Source: Rheinheimera sp. SA_1 (GTDB taxonomy: Bacteria > Pseudomonadota > Gammaproteobacteria > Enterobacterales > Alteromonadaceae). Taken from it: a stretch of 64,000 nucleotides of DNA. Of the stretch, positions 48,401 through 56,100 are shown in pieces. The notes beneath the pieces are model-generated. The model ran no database searches and was not told the origin of the DNA. It saw only the letters and a list, made by a program, of their open reading frames with translations. Position 1 is the first letter of the stretch, and every line of letters starts with the position of its first letter. The stretch spans positions 1 to 64,000 of the forward strand of contig NZ_LXWK01000019.1 in the NCBI RefSeq assembly GCF_001669775.1. The letters are read 5' to 3'. Position numbers and translations under genes: made by a program.

Positions 48401-50150
48401 GTTATTCGAAGACGAAGCCGAACTCAGTTATGCCGAGTTGAACCGCCGGGCAAACCGACTGGCTCACCAATTGCTCGCCAGAGGCGTGGCGGCAGAACAA
48501 CCGGTCGGGATTTGCATTGAACGCGGCCCGGCGATGTGGGTGGCTGTGCTGGCGGTACTGAAAGCAGGCGGTTGTTATCTGCCGCTGGATCTACAGTATC
48601 CGACTGAACGATTGCTGTTTCAACTGACCGACAGCAATTGCCGGCTGGTCGTTTGTTGTGACGGCGGCCGAGCCAGGCTGCAGGCGGATGTGCTGCCGGT
48701 ATTGGCACGGCCACTGCTGCTGGTCGACTGCGACACCCGACAGCAGTTGCCTGAGCATAATCCTGCTGTGCCGGTCGTGCCGACACAACTGGCTTATCTG
48801 ATCTATACCTCCGGCAGTACGGGACGGCCGAAAGGCGTTGCGGTCACGCATGGCGGTTGGGTTAACCTGGCTTGCGCCCAGGTCGAACGTTTTGCCGTTC
48901 ATGCCGGCAGCCGTTGCCTACAGTTCGCCTCTATCAGTTTTGATGCGGCAGCCTTTGAAATGTCGCTGGCTTTCCAAAGCGGAGCTGCGCTCTGTCTGCT
49001 CAGCACCGCCCAGGCCAAGTCCCCACAAGCCGTGGCGGAAGTTATCAACAGGCGGCATCTGACGCATGCCACCTTGCCACCGGCGTTGTTACCTTATCTC
49101 GACCAGGACAGCTTGCGGTTGGAGACGCTGATAGTCGCAGGGGAAGCGGTATCGCAGCCGACGGCTGTGCTCTGGTCGCAGGGGCGTCGCTTCATCAACG
49201 CCTATGGTCCGACGGAAACCACTGTCTGCGCTGCGGCAGGCTTGTATCGGCAAGGCGAGGTCAGCATTGGGACTGCCTTGGCTCATCAGCAATGTTACGT
49301 ATTGGACCGCTATGGCCAGTTAGTACCAACAGGTGCTGTCGGTGAACTTTATGTCGGTGGCCGGCAACTGGCCAGGGGATATCTCGGTCAACCTGGGCTT
49401 ACCGCCAGACAATTCGTGCCTAATCCTTTTGCCAGCGAACCTGGGCAGCGTTTATACGCCACCGGAGATTTGGTCAGACAGCAAGCCGATGGCAGCTTGC
49501 TGTTTGTCGGACGGTTGGACCAACAAGTGAAGATCCGTGGTTTCCGTATTGAGCTGGCCGAGATAGAACAGCAATTGCGGTGCCAGCCGACTGTGAATGA
49601 CTGCGTTGTGATTACGCTTCAGTTTAACGGTCAGCCATTGCTGGTTGCATATGTTGTCAGGCAGCCGGATGAGCAGACGGACATTCGACCTGCGCTGGCG
49701 GATGCGATGGCGGCGGTGTTGCCTGAGTACATGCAGCCGCAGGTTTATCTGTTGCTAGCACGATTGCCGCTGACTGCCAACGGCAAGCTTGATCGTGCCG
49801 CTTTGCCAGCTCCGCAGCCGGCGGACTTGCGCTTGGTCGCTTATGTCGCTCCCAGAAATCAGACAGAGATGCTGCTTTGTACGCTGTGGCAACAAGTACT
49901 GGGATTGGAGCAAGTCGGGATTGAAGACAATTTCTTTAGCCTGGGCGGTCATTCGCTGTTGACGACCCGGCTTGCCAACCTGATCCGGCAACAATTTAAC
50001 AGGGATATTCCGCTTCGGACCTTGTTTGAACAGACGACGATAGCTCGACTGTCAGAGCATATTTTTGCGACGACGGCTGAGCGGCAGCTGTTTGAACATG
50101 AACGCCGATTAATGAGGTCTGACATTTTGATAGAAGATGGAGAACTGTGA
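36462..50150 (+). CDS. NRPS protein 3: four modules M7-M10, first N-methylating, third with eroded A domain
   Basis: 4562 residues. Order: TubC docking (1-53); C (HHIASDG at 201), A with N-methyltransferase (Asp235 at 733, SAM loop EIGCGTG about 1074, Lys1439), T (Ser1495); C (HH at 1684), A (2214, Lys2510), T (Ser2566); C (HH at 2755), relic A (about 3080-3397), T (Ser3439, in GCHSL instead of GGHSL); C (HH at 3628), A (4161, Lys4442), T (Ser4498). Pockets: M7 D-A-C-K-V-G-E-V-G-K, M8 D-A-Q-K-V-A-E-V-G-K (both Asx-like, unassigned; M8 identical to M5), M10 D-A-F-T-I-A-A-V-C-K (Phe-like). M9 has no working A domain, so its carrier must be loaded in trans or stay empty. The tail SDILIEDGEL is acidic. 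TGATG joins it to the next gene. Confidence 0.95.
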   Translation: MVAELITQLKNAGFELHVEAGKLKVRAQKGAMSAEVSEKIKRYKHELIEFLQLDDNATGPLASAAQYVPWLSYAQQRLWFIDQLGQGSVQYNIPGRLELHIALDIEALRSALATLLQRHEVLRTRFAEIAGEPRQIISNSYDLPLTEHDLSHLPQAEKRLQLRQLVKAEAMTPFDLSADLMLRLRLIRLEQAHYLLLYTQHHIASDGWSMNILQKELTELYHAYAQGKSNPLPPLPIQYADYAKWQLEWLQGDVLQQQLDYWQRQLADLPKVHQLTTDYVRPLQQSFEAGRYRQQLSRDLSAAIRQLCISHEVTLFMFLQTAYALLIARFSNSNDVVVGTPIAGRTHKDVEGLLGFFVNSLVLRTRLPQESDFGALLAANKHMILDAYQHQHVPFEMLVEKLCPERDLAYNPLFQLLFVVQNNEQGLWDKPSRSEMGPQSDELSDSFATTRFDLELHAYETAGQLSFKWVRNVALFSAGSLQRLASAFELLLQSIVTALQHPATAGTRVSGLALLDDGEIANLQHHWQATTQPFLQHSCVHQLFSQQAASTPAQVAVRFGERTFSYAELETTANKLAHALVAQGVRPGDFVALAVERTEWMLVAVLAVLKAGAAYLPLDPDYPPARIQQLLADSAAVVLLKQTGHLNNVTFAQPVLLLEQAIAEAAWPTTTVSQGVGLSADYPAYVIYTSGSTGQPKGVVVSHRNLMNYLCHGLGYLPTHLAGSVVSTALVFDATVCSLWLPLISGKTVELLPQDGSMIEKLVDFLLDDDEAMLFKLTPSHLVAALHSAMLTVNEQARHVLVVGGEQLSGALLSKWTSYFPHCTVINEYGPTEATVGCSTYRYLAATADAEPPAAIATGSVPIGRPIQNMQLYVLSDTLDLLPIGTPGELYIAGAGVTDGYVGRAAATAERFVPNPFARQPSERMYRSGDWVRWRPDGELEFLRRIDEQLKVRGYRIEPAEIAATLSASTLISNAIVDLHQMAEQSPQLVAYVSPSQQWLVQLADNHNQDNISQWTGVFDDTYSDPTTGYLADLNYAGWSSSYTGQTIAADQMDEWLAETLKVIKALNPGNLLEIGCGTGLLLLRYGANCQRVHAVDISAAALMNVKTELQRRNWQHVQLLKGDALCIAHLPSALTFDTVVCNSVAQYFPNVRYFEQMLELALARLDTGGRILLGDIRNLDLFAAHVTAVEYGRLSSAIQLQTLARRVQRRMQQEQELLLSPGYFACLQQRFSGLGRVDILVKRGVAEHEMIRYRYEVVLTKGQPAAEVAFSWFDFAGLQQMRALVEATAERVFGISGIDNPRISADLALHTQLTELSSNLHLQPPDNPGSFSAAAMAQATELELLLQHAEQLGYRVALTWSQQAPGQLDAIFSKDTMPQVQARHRYQNGYLANHPLLGNVAGVYTEQLKSWLGTRLPAYMLPDVFVVLERMPLTINGKIDRKALPVPDEQDLQKASYVAPTDQTQQQLCELWQQVLGLRQVGIHDNFFALGGHSLLAIRLISRIRAEFATEIQLKMLFEAPTVAELAEQIRHRQDEVVLPAIVRVDRAMPLLLSYAQQRLWFIDQLGEGSTEYNMRGKLSLEGDLDLAALQKALSAMLERHEVLRTCFVSEDGEPRQVILTDYPLPLRCYDLSGLNEQAQQQELANHRRQEAGTAFDLRRDLMVRLRLLQFSSCRHILLYTIHHIAGDGWSIEIFQQELALMYRAFAAGEADPLAPLQIQYADYAAWQRQWLQGELLAQQLAFWQQQLAGLPQVHSLPLDKPRPPRQSTVGRGLHHVLDGRLGKALKTICQSRDLTLFMLLQTAYAVLLWRYSNSDDIVMGSPVSGRSHHDIEGLVGFFVNTLVLRNQVSAEQRFSELLAQNKQQILAAYAHQHVPFEMLVDELVQQRDMSYNSLFQLLFDVQPQSGFIFPNAPATEKFRLVEHLGVRFDLAVHVSDYRDGIALRWSYRDTLFEDDTIRRMAQNFEVLLDSIVTVLQDNSGQPEPALYQLNCIDIAERATLLTKWNDTAREAPHRCVHQLFEEQVERTPTAVAVIFAEQRLSYRQLNEQANALAHQLRDLGVGADVLVALCVERSIDLMIALLAILKAGGAYLPVDASYPLARIEYMLNDSGAGVVVTQRSLQKRLPLAGRTLLLLDATDLGSARPRQSSPPENPALTPDNLAYVIYTSGSTGHPKGVMVSHRNVANFLSAVKERFLLDAVVGSIVSSPVAFDATVQSLYLPLLHGLYVELLPEQDDLIANLADYLVDDEVRLLFKITPAHLKGLAQSGLVSPHTGANHVLVVAGEQLTADVLAVWRQELLPNAVFINEYGPTECTVGSCILDTRDWRAPDAISVPIGQPLANYRFYVLDPQMALLPAGAVGELYIGGAGVARGYLGRQDLTADRFVPDCFSSESAARLYRTGDLVRWLPQGNIEFLGRIDHQLKLRGYRIEPGEIETQLKQAAAVHDAVAVTRQLADDVSLVAYVVAKPAEAALASQLKTMLQGQLPAFMVPAVIVILAELPLTPNGKVDRQALPAPDAQHNPADGYVAPRSALEATVAGIWQTVLGLAQVGIHDNFFALGGHSLLATRLISRIRQVFAVELHLRELFEAPTVAELAAQLSFADGRFVLPAIMPVAAGLAPLSYAQQRLWFIDQLAGGGSIQYNMPGRYLLNGHFVPDAFRRAVAAIIERHQVLRTNIVVVDGEARPQLQQQFELPYREHDVSQLDGAQKAKAVEQLIAEEACTAFDLAVDLMLRTRVVRLRDKQHLILFTLHHIASDGWSMGIFSRELTTLYAAFAECAVDPRPALKVQYADYAHWQRHWLQGPVLRQQLNYWQERLAGLPAVHGLQLDKPRPARQSFEGGRFRQLLDAAATARLKVLCEQYQVTPFMLLQSIFAVLLARYSGQTDIVIGTPVSGRSHQDTEDLIGFFVNTLVLRSDLSGNPDFVDVLEQNRRHVLDAYAHQHLPFEMLVEQLNPERALAFNPLFQILFTVQNNEQLSLDLQADGEQEPNFRQVLSNRLNATFTRTRFDLEVQVIELADGLAIRWIYNLALFEIDSMVRLSQSFMQLIHSVMDSLHRDGGRTAVDTLALVAAPAPVAVPPAAGQSLQQLVQLPVLPIVQLRPAQLVAVCLMEPVNAVLALLNAGCGFSYIPADVPALRVAALLAQSGCCLVVVDADTRPLLEQAQRALPTQTLQLLMLQDIGANLSTAGAGLSEVAMQIGADRYSPAALAALVQGFAAIDPQVVQVMFGATATVLAGLHERLGPAEPVTAPVEPCLRHGVQWAPPGAVANFDIAGPALPLHSDGFYRTGLLARQGASGALIWCRPSNGNPQRALYELQNRLQKLPAIRQVQVLRDASAGLVCYYAGDLTEAVLCQSLREQTPVLPLPNLYVHLDQLPLGTYGNVDIAALPQPWRQQQRPLAPRTDIERALLAIWQQVLGIEQIGVKDNIFALGCHSLLATRLVSRIRSTFGKEIALAALFEQPTIAELADHIAATPDIAMLPAVQRVPRDAKLALSYAQQRLWFIDRLGQGGAAYNMAGRMTWRGELIEQAFNAAVTTIFERHEILRTLYLEQDGTPYQQIQPATAALVDFIDLSAWSAAEKTDAVAAQIQAEAQTPFDLSTDLMLRFRVLKLEPQQHLVLYTFHHIAADGWSRMLLQNELSALYLAYSAGHVNPLLDLKVQYADYAAWQRQWLNGELLRRELDYWHCQLDRLPAMHGLPLDKPRPAVAGFTGRKVLLVLDATRTAQLKALATAQEVTLFMLLQSAFAVLLGRFSSETDIVMATPVAGRNHADVEPLLGFFVNTLVLRCNLARADRFVDLLGQNKAMLLAAFAHQHVPFDMLVEQLSPVRQLSHNPLAQILFALQNNELGVADQQLQLNRELVRNQARIEGSPHGIKFDLELNVMEVAGELAFSWGYDTQLFEAAGIVRLADSLVLLLDAVLLDVAAPIYSLPVLTAQQLEQQLLCGNLCVAACPAAGSIHQLVEQHAVNQPAAAALLFEDEAELSYAELNRRANRLAHQLLARGVAAEQPVGICIERGPAMWVAVLAVLKAGGCYLPLDLQYPTERLLFQLTDSNCRLVVCCDGGRARLQADVLPVLARPLLLVDCDTRQQLPEHNPAVPVVPTQLAYLIYTSGSTGRPKGVAVTHGGWVNLACAQVERFAVHAGSRCLQFASISFDAAAFEMSLAFQSGAALCLLSTAQAKSPQAVAEVINRRHLTHATLPPALLPYLDQDSLRLETLIVAGEAVSQPTAVLWSQGRRFINAYGPTETTVCAAAGLYRQGEVSIGTALAHQQCYVLDRYGQLVPTGAVGELYVGGRQLARGYLGQPGLTARQFVPNPFASEPGQRLYATGDLVRQQADGSLLFVGRLDQQVKIRGFRIELAEIEQQLRCQPTVNDCVVITLQFNGQPLLVAYVVRQPDEQTDIRPALADAMAAVLPEYMQPQVYLLLARLPLTANGKLDRAALPAPQPADLRLVAYVAPRNQTEMLLCTLWQQVLGLEQVGIEDNFFSLGGHSLLTTRLANLIRQQFNRDIPLRTLFEQTTIARLSEHIFATTAERQLFEHERRLMRSDILIEDGEL
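39450..40260 (+). other. N-methyltransferase domain inside the M7 adenylation domain
   Basis: Same position and motifs as in M5: LEIGCGTGLLLLRY, then AVDIS and CNSVAQYFPN. The stretch ISQWTGVFDDTYSD before it is the usual entry to this domain. It predicts an N-methylated residue at M7. Confidence 0.9.
45700..46650 (+). other. Eroded adenylation domain of M9
   Basis: About 315 residues. Residual landmarks are VAVCLMEPVNAVLALLNAG (A2 region), GFYRTGLLAR (A7 with Asp changed to Leu3293) and LPLGTYGNVDIAALPQP (A10 with Asn3386 in place of the catalytic Lys). No A3 ATP loop and no A5 NxYGPTE are present. The reading frame is intact and a carrier domain with the modification Ser follows. It is independent in detail from the M6 relic but has lost the same parts. 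Confidence 0.85.
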
Positions 50151-53100
50151 TGGACCGCACTGAAATGGCATCTGCCGCTCTGACAACTGCTCAGACTTTG
50201 TTGGAAAGGGCGTTGGCGCAAGGCGTTGTTCTGTATCTGAAAGACGGTCAATTGCGTTTTAAAGCGGAGCAAGGCGTACTGAGCGATTCACTGCGTACCG
50301 AGCTCAAGGCTAACAGGGAGAGCCTGATTGCCTGGCTAACGGAATTAAACTGCCATACGGCGACCCAGTTGCCGCTCATCGGGCCTTATCAGTACGGCGA
50401 GCAGACGCCGCTGTCCTATGCGCAGCAACGATTATGGTTTATCGATCAGCTTGAGCAGGATAGCTGCCAATACAATATTCCCGGTCAGCTGCTGCTGCAG
50501 GGGGCGTTTGACGTGGCGGCATTTAAGCGCGCAATAGCGGGGGTAATCCGGCGGCATGAAGTGCTGCGGACCTGCTTGGTCCAGACTGGCGAAACCGTCT
50601 ATCAGCATGTGCTCGAGCAATATGAATTGCCCTGGCAACTACAAGACCTGTCAGCTTTGGATGAGGCGGCGCAGACGCTGAGCCTGCAGCAGTTGGTTGC
50701 AGAAGAATTAAACCAGCCGTTTGATTTGGCGCGAGATCTGATGGTCAGAGTCAGATTGCTCAAACTGCATTCCCAGCAGCATCTGGTGTTGTACACCTTG
50801 CATCATATTGCCGCTGACGGCTGGTCTATGGCTATTTTCCATCAGGAACTGACGACTTTGTATCACGCTTTTGCGCGTGGTGAAGCAAACCCACTGGTGC
50901 CGCTAGCTATCCAATATCGTGATTTTGCCTTATGGCAACGGCAATGGCTGCAAGGTGAATTGTTGCAGCAGCAGATGCGTTACTGGCAGCAACAGTTGGC
51001 AGATTTGCCTGAATTGCACAATATGCCGCTTGACCGGCCAAGGCCGCTGCGTCAGCAGTTTACCGTCAAGACAGTGCGCCATACGCTCGATGCGCGGTTG
51101 TGTCAGCAATTGAATTCTGTGTGTCAACGTCATGATGTGACTCTGTTTATGCTGGTGCATGCGGCATTGGCAGTGACATTGGGCCGTTTCTCCGACTCCG
51201 AGGAAATCGTAATCGGCACGCCGGTGGCAGGGCGTGGCCAGCAGGCGCTGGAAACGCTGATGGGGTTGTTTCTGAATTCGCTGGTGCTTCGAACCCGGTT
51301 GGACTGGCAGTCGAGCTTTGCCCAGCTGCTGGCCAGCAATCGCCAATTGATCCTGGATGCATTTTCGCATCAGGATGCCCCTTTTGAGCAATTGGTTGAG
51401 TTGCTGGCCCCTCAGCGGCAGCTATCTCATTCGCCACTGTTTCAGATTTGGCTAGTGATGCAAAACAATGATCAGGTTGCCTTGTCGTTGGCCGAGCATG
51501 AAGGCAAGGCAGTACAGCTGTCGGCGGCAGCTGTCGGTGGCGAATCGTTGCGGCACACCGCCAAATACGAGTTGAGCCTTTATGTCAGTCAGACAGCAAA
51601 AGGATTGCATTGTACCTGGAAGTTTCAGGATGCACTGTTTGACTTGGCGACTATCGAGTATGTTGCCGGTGAATTTGACCGTCTGCTCACCGAGCTTGCA
51701 CAGAATGTCAGTGGCCGCCTTGCTGACTATGCCATTTTTCGTGCTACGGATCGTCACAACGCGATGGTCGAACCTTTACCAGCTCGCCTGCTGGATGCTT
51801 TTGCCGTGCAGGTGCGGCAACGACCTGCGGCGACGGCTTTGGTTTGTGGCGCCCGGAGCTACAGCTATCAACAGTTGGATGAGCTGAGCGGTCAATATGC
51901 CACTTTGCTGGCCAGGCATTGTCAGGGTGAGCGGGTTGCGCTGTTGTTTGAGCATGACGAACAGATGCTGCTGGCAATACTGGGGGCGCTGAAAGCTGGT
52001 AAAACCTATGTGCCGCTGGATAGCAGCTATCCGGCCGGTCGTTTGCGGTACATGTTGGAACATGCAGAGGTCGCGTTGCTGCTGACCACCGAAAAGCTGC
52101 GGGCGCAGGCTGTCGAGCTTGCTGCAACCAATTATCTGGTCGTTGATGCTGCGGCTATTGCCGCTGTGACCCCTTGGTCTGATTGGGCCAGCCACCATGT
52201 GGCTTATATTCTCTATACCTCAGGCTCAACCGGCACGCCCAAAGGAGTTTATCAGGCACAAAGCCATGTGGCAGCTCTGATTGACCGCTATATCGCCTCG
52301 GTCGGTATGCAGCCGGCGGACCAGGTTTTACAGCTTGCTTCGTTCAATTTTGATGCTTCGGTCATGGATGTCTTTGCTGCGCTGCGGAGCGGCGCTTGTT
52401 TGCATCTACTGGATGTCAGGCAGACGTCGCCTGATGAAGTACTTGGTTATATGGCGGCGGCAGGCATCAGTGTGTATCACTCGACGCCGACTGTCGTTAA
52501 ATATCTGGATGGAGCCAGCGGCCGTTACGATTTGTCGGCAGTGCACCATGTTGTGATGGGCGGTGAAACGGCCGACCCGGCCACAGTCAAGGCTTATCTG
52601 CGGCTGTTTACGCAAAACAGTTGTTTCATTAATGGCTTTGGCCCGACTGAGTCGACGCTGGCGCTGCAACATAAACTCAGTTACGCAGCACTGCAAGCCG
52701 GTCAAAAACCCAGGCTGGGTTATGCTGTCGCCGGTATCAATATCTGTATTGAAACACCGGACGGCACAGCTGCAGCGGTTTATCAGAGCGGCGAGATTGT
52801 CATTGAAAGCAACTGTCTGGCGCTGGGTTATTGGCGGGACCCGAGCCTGACGGCCGAACGTTTCAAAGCCGGCCCGGCTCAGGTACGGCGTTATTATACC
52901 GGGGATCAGGGCAGGTTGTTGCCTGATGGTTCGGTCTCCTATCTGGCTCGCAACGACAGCCAGGTGAAGTTGCGGGGCATCCGGCTGGAGCTTGGCGATA
53001 TCGAACAGCAGCTGTTGAATGTGGCTGGCGTGGTTGCTGCGGCAGTGACGTTGCACGAACAGCAGTTGACCGCCCATGTTGTCAGCGAGCTTAGTGTGAC

Positions 53101-56100
53101 CCAACTGAGTCAGCAACTGATGCAGCAGTTGCCGCACTATATGTGGCCAGCCAACTATCATGTTGTGACGGCTTTGCCGTTGACGCCCAGCGGTAAAGTA
53201 GATCGCAAAGCCTTAAGCGAGCTTGCCGCCTTACAAGGTGTGGTTTATGCAACAGAACTGCAGGCTGCCGCCCCGCGAAACGCCGGTGAACGTCGCATGG
53301 TGGCTTTGTGGCAGACGTTGTTGCACAGAGACAGTATCGGCGTATTCGACAATTTTTTTGCCATCGGCGGTCATTCATTGCTGGCCACCCGATTGATCAA
53401 TGCGATAGCCCATGAGTTTGGCACCCGACTGAAGCTACAGACCATATTTGAATATCCGACAGTGGCGGATTTATGTTTGCAGTTGGAAGAGTGCATGGCG
53501 GTATTACCGGAACTGGACAGCCAGATATCCATAGTAGAAAGAACCGAGGCGATGCCGCTGTCTTACGCGCAACAACGGCTGTGGTTCATCCATCAACTTG
53601 AACCCGATAGCGTGCAGTACAATCTGACAGGGGCGTTGCGTCTTGGGCCAGCCGTAGAGCCGACGGCTGTGGCCAATGCGGTCAAAGCGTTGCTTGAGCG
53701 GCACGAAGTGCTGCGCAGCCGCTATTTTATTGACCAGGGCGAGCCGCGCCAATCTATAGTCGACCAGTTTGAAGTGCCGTTTGTGCTGCAGGATTGCTCA
53801 ACACTGGATAGCCAGCTGCGCAATGTCGAACTGCAACGTCAATTGCAGGCAGAAGCGGACACTCCCTTTGATTTGTCGGCTGACTTGATGCTACGCACCC
53901 GTTTGTTGCGTTTTAGCGATGACCATGTGCTGTTATACACTTTGCATCACATCGTTGGAGATGGCTGGTCGCTGCAGTTGCTGAAACAGCAGCTGTACCA
54001 GCTGTATCAGAGCATCGTGACGGCACAGCCGCACGGTTTGCCCGAACTTAAAGTGCAGTACGTCGATTATGCCAACTGGCAGCGGCAGTGGTTGCAGGGG
54101 GGGAGTCTGGAGCATGAGTTGGCCTATTGGACCGAGAAGTTGCAAGGAATGCCTGTGGTTCATGCTCTGCCGCTGGATAAACCTCGCCCGGCCGAACAGC
54201 GTTTCCGCGGCCGTAGAATACTGCAACGGCTTGATGCAACACTGACTGCAGAGCTGAAGGCCGTTTGCCTGCAACTGGATATAACGTTGTTTATGTTGTT
54301 GCAGACGGTATTTGCGCTCTTGCTGGCGCGCTACAGCAACGAGCGGGACATTGTGATGGCCACTCCGATAGCAGGCCGTCAGCATGCTGAGCTTGAAGGG
54401 CTGATCGGTTTTTTTGTCAATACGTTGGTGCTGCGGACCGAGTTTATGGCAACCGATGATTGTAAAACGCTGCTGCAGCGCAATAGGCAAAGCATTCTGG
54501 CTGCCTACAGCCATCAGCAACTGCCGTTTGAATTGCTGGTAGACAAATTGAATCCGGCGCGTCATCTGAGTCACAATCCGCTGACCCAGATCTTGTTCGT
54601 GCTGCAGAATAATGAACGCAGTCTGGTTGAACTGCCGATTGTTGACAGTCAGGCTTCGATTACGTTACTGGAACAGTCGGTCAGCGTCAAGTACGACCTC
54701 GAACTGGTCGCGGCGGAAACCGGCGATAGCCTGTTGTTGGGCTGGAGCTATCAGCATGCTTTGTTTGAAGCTGGCACAGTGCTGCAACTGGCGTCCTACC
54801 TGCGTTGTCTGTTGGCTGCTTTCGTTGCTGATTTGCGCGCAGGCGGCGGTTGCCGGATAGACCAACTGCCTTTGCAAAGTGCTGCTGACCTGGCGGCTCA
54901 GCAACAGGACCATCACAATGCCGTAGTGGAGTATCCGCACACGCAAACGATTGCCCAGCTGTTCTGGGCGCAGGCGGCGGTACGAGGTGACGCGACTGCG
55001 TTGGTCTGTGGCGATGCGCAGTTGAGTTATCGTCAGTTGCAGCAACGGGCGCATCGCCTGGCGAATCGACTGCAGCGACAAGGGGTGGGGCCTGAAGATC
55101 GGATTGGTATTTGTGCCATCCGTTCCATCGACACTGTCGTTGGCTTGTTGGCTATCTTGCAGGCCGGTGCTTGTTATGTGCCGCTTGATCCGGCGTATCC
55201 GCCGAAGCGACTGGCCTATATCGCACAGCACAGCGGCCTCAGCCTGATTCTGGCGGATAGGCAGGGTCAGCAAGCCTTGTCGGCTGTCGACAGCTTGTCG
55301 CAGCTGGTCAGTGCCGATTTGCTGGCTGACACCAAGCTGCTACCGGACTGCGCAGAGATGGCGGTGCAGTGTGCTGCCGCGGCCGACAACCTGGCCTATA
55401 TCATTTATACCTCAGGCAGCACTGGTGAGCCCAAGGGCGTTGCAATCAGCCATCGCAATGTAACGTCGCTGCTGTGGAATCGTTTTGTCGAACTGGGCCC
55501 GGAGCGCACTGTAATGTGTGCCGCGTCATTGTCCTTTGATGCCGCTACTTTCGAACTGTGGGGGGCGCTGCTGCATGGCGGCAAATGCGTGCTGGTCGAG
55601 GAAGGGGCACTGGCACTTGACAGGTTGAAAACCGAGATCGCCAGGCATGGTGTGGACACGGCCTGGCTGACAGCCGGTCTATTCAATCGGATAGTCGATG
55701 AAGATGTGCAGCTGCTGTCGCCGCTGCGCAGCCTGTTGATCGGCGGGGAAGCGCTGTCGGTTTCTCATGTCGAGCGTGCCGGCCAGGCGTTGCCGGCAAC
55801 CTGCCTGCTGAACGGTTATGGCCCGACCGAAAATACCACTTTCAGTTGTGTTTATCAGATCCCGGCTGCGACTGTAGCCCGCAGAGCATCAGTGCCCATC
55901 GGTCGGCCGATTAGCAATGCCGCCGCCTATGTGCTGGATGCGACTGGCGCGCCGGCGGCGCCTGGCGTGATCGGTGAGTTGTTTGTTGCTGGCGACGGGT
56001 TGGCACGAGGTTATCTGGGGCTTGCTGGTTTCACCGCAGCAAAATTTCTACCGGATCCTTTCGGTAAAGCTGGAAGCCGGATGTATCGCACCGGGGATTT

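Noticed and set aside
50147-50152. GTG at 50147 as start of NRPS protein 4
   Set aside because: ATG 50150 gives the compact TGATG overlap and loses nothing of the docking domain.
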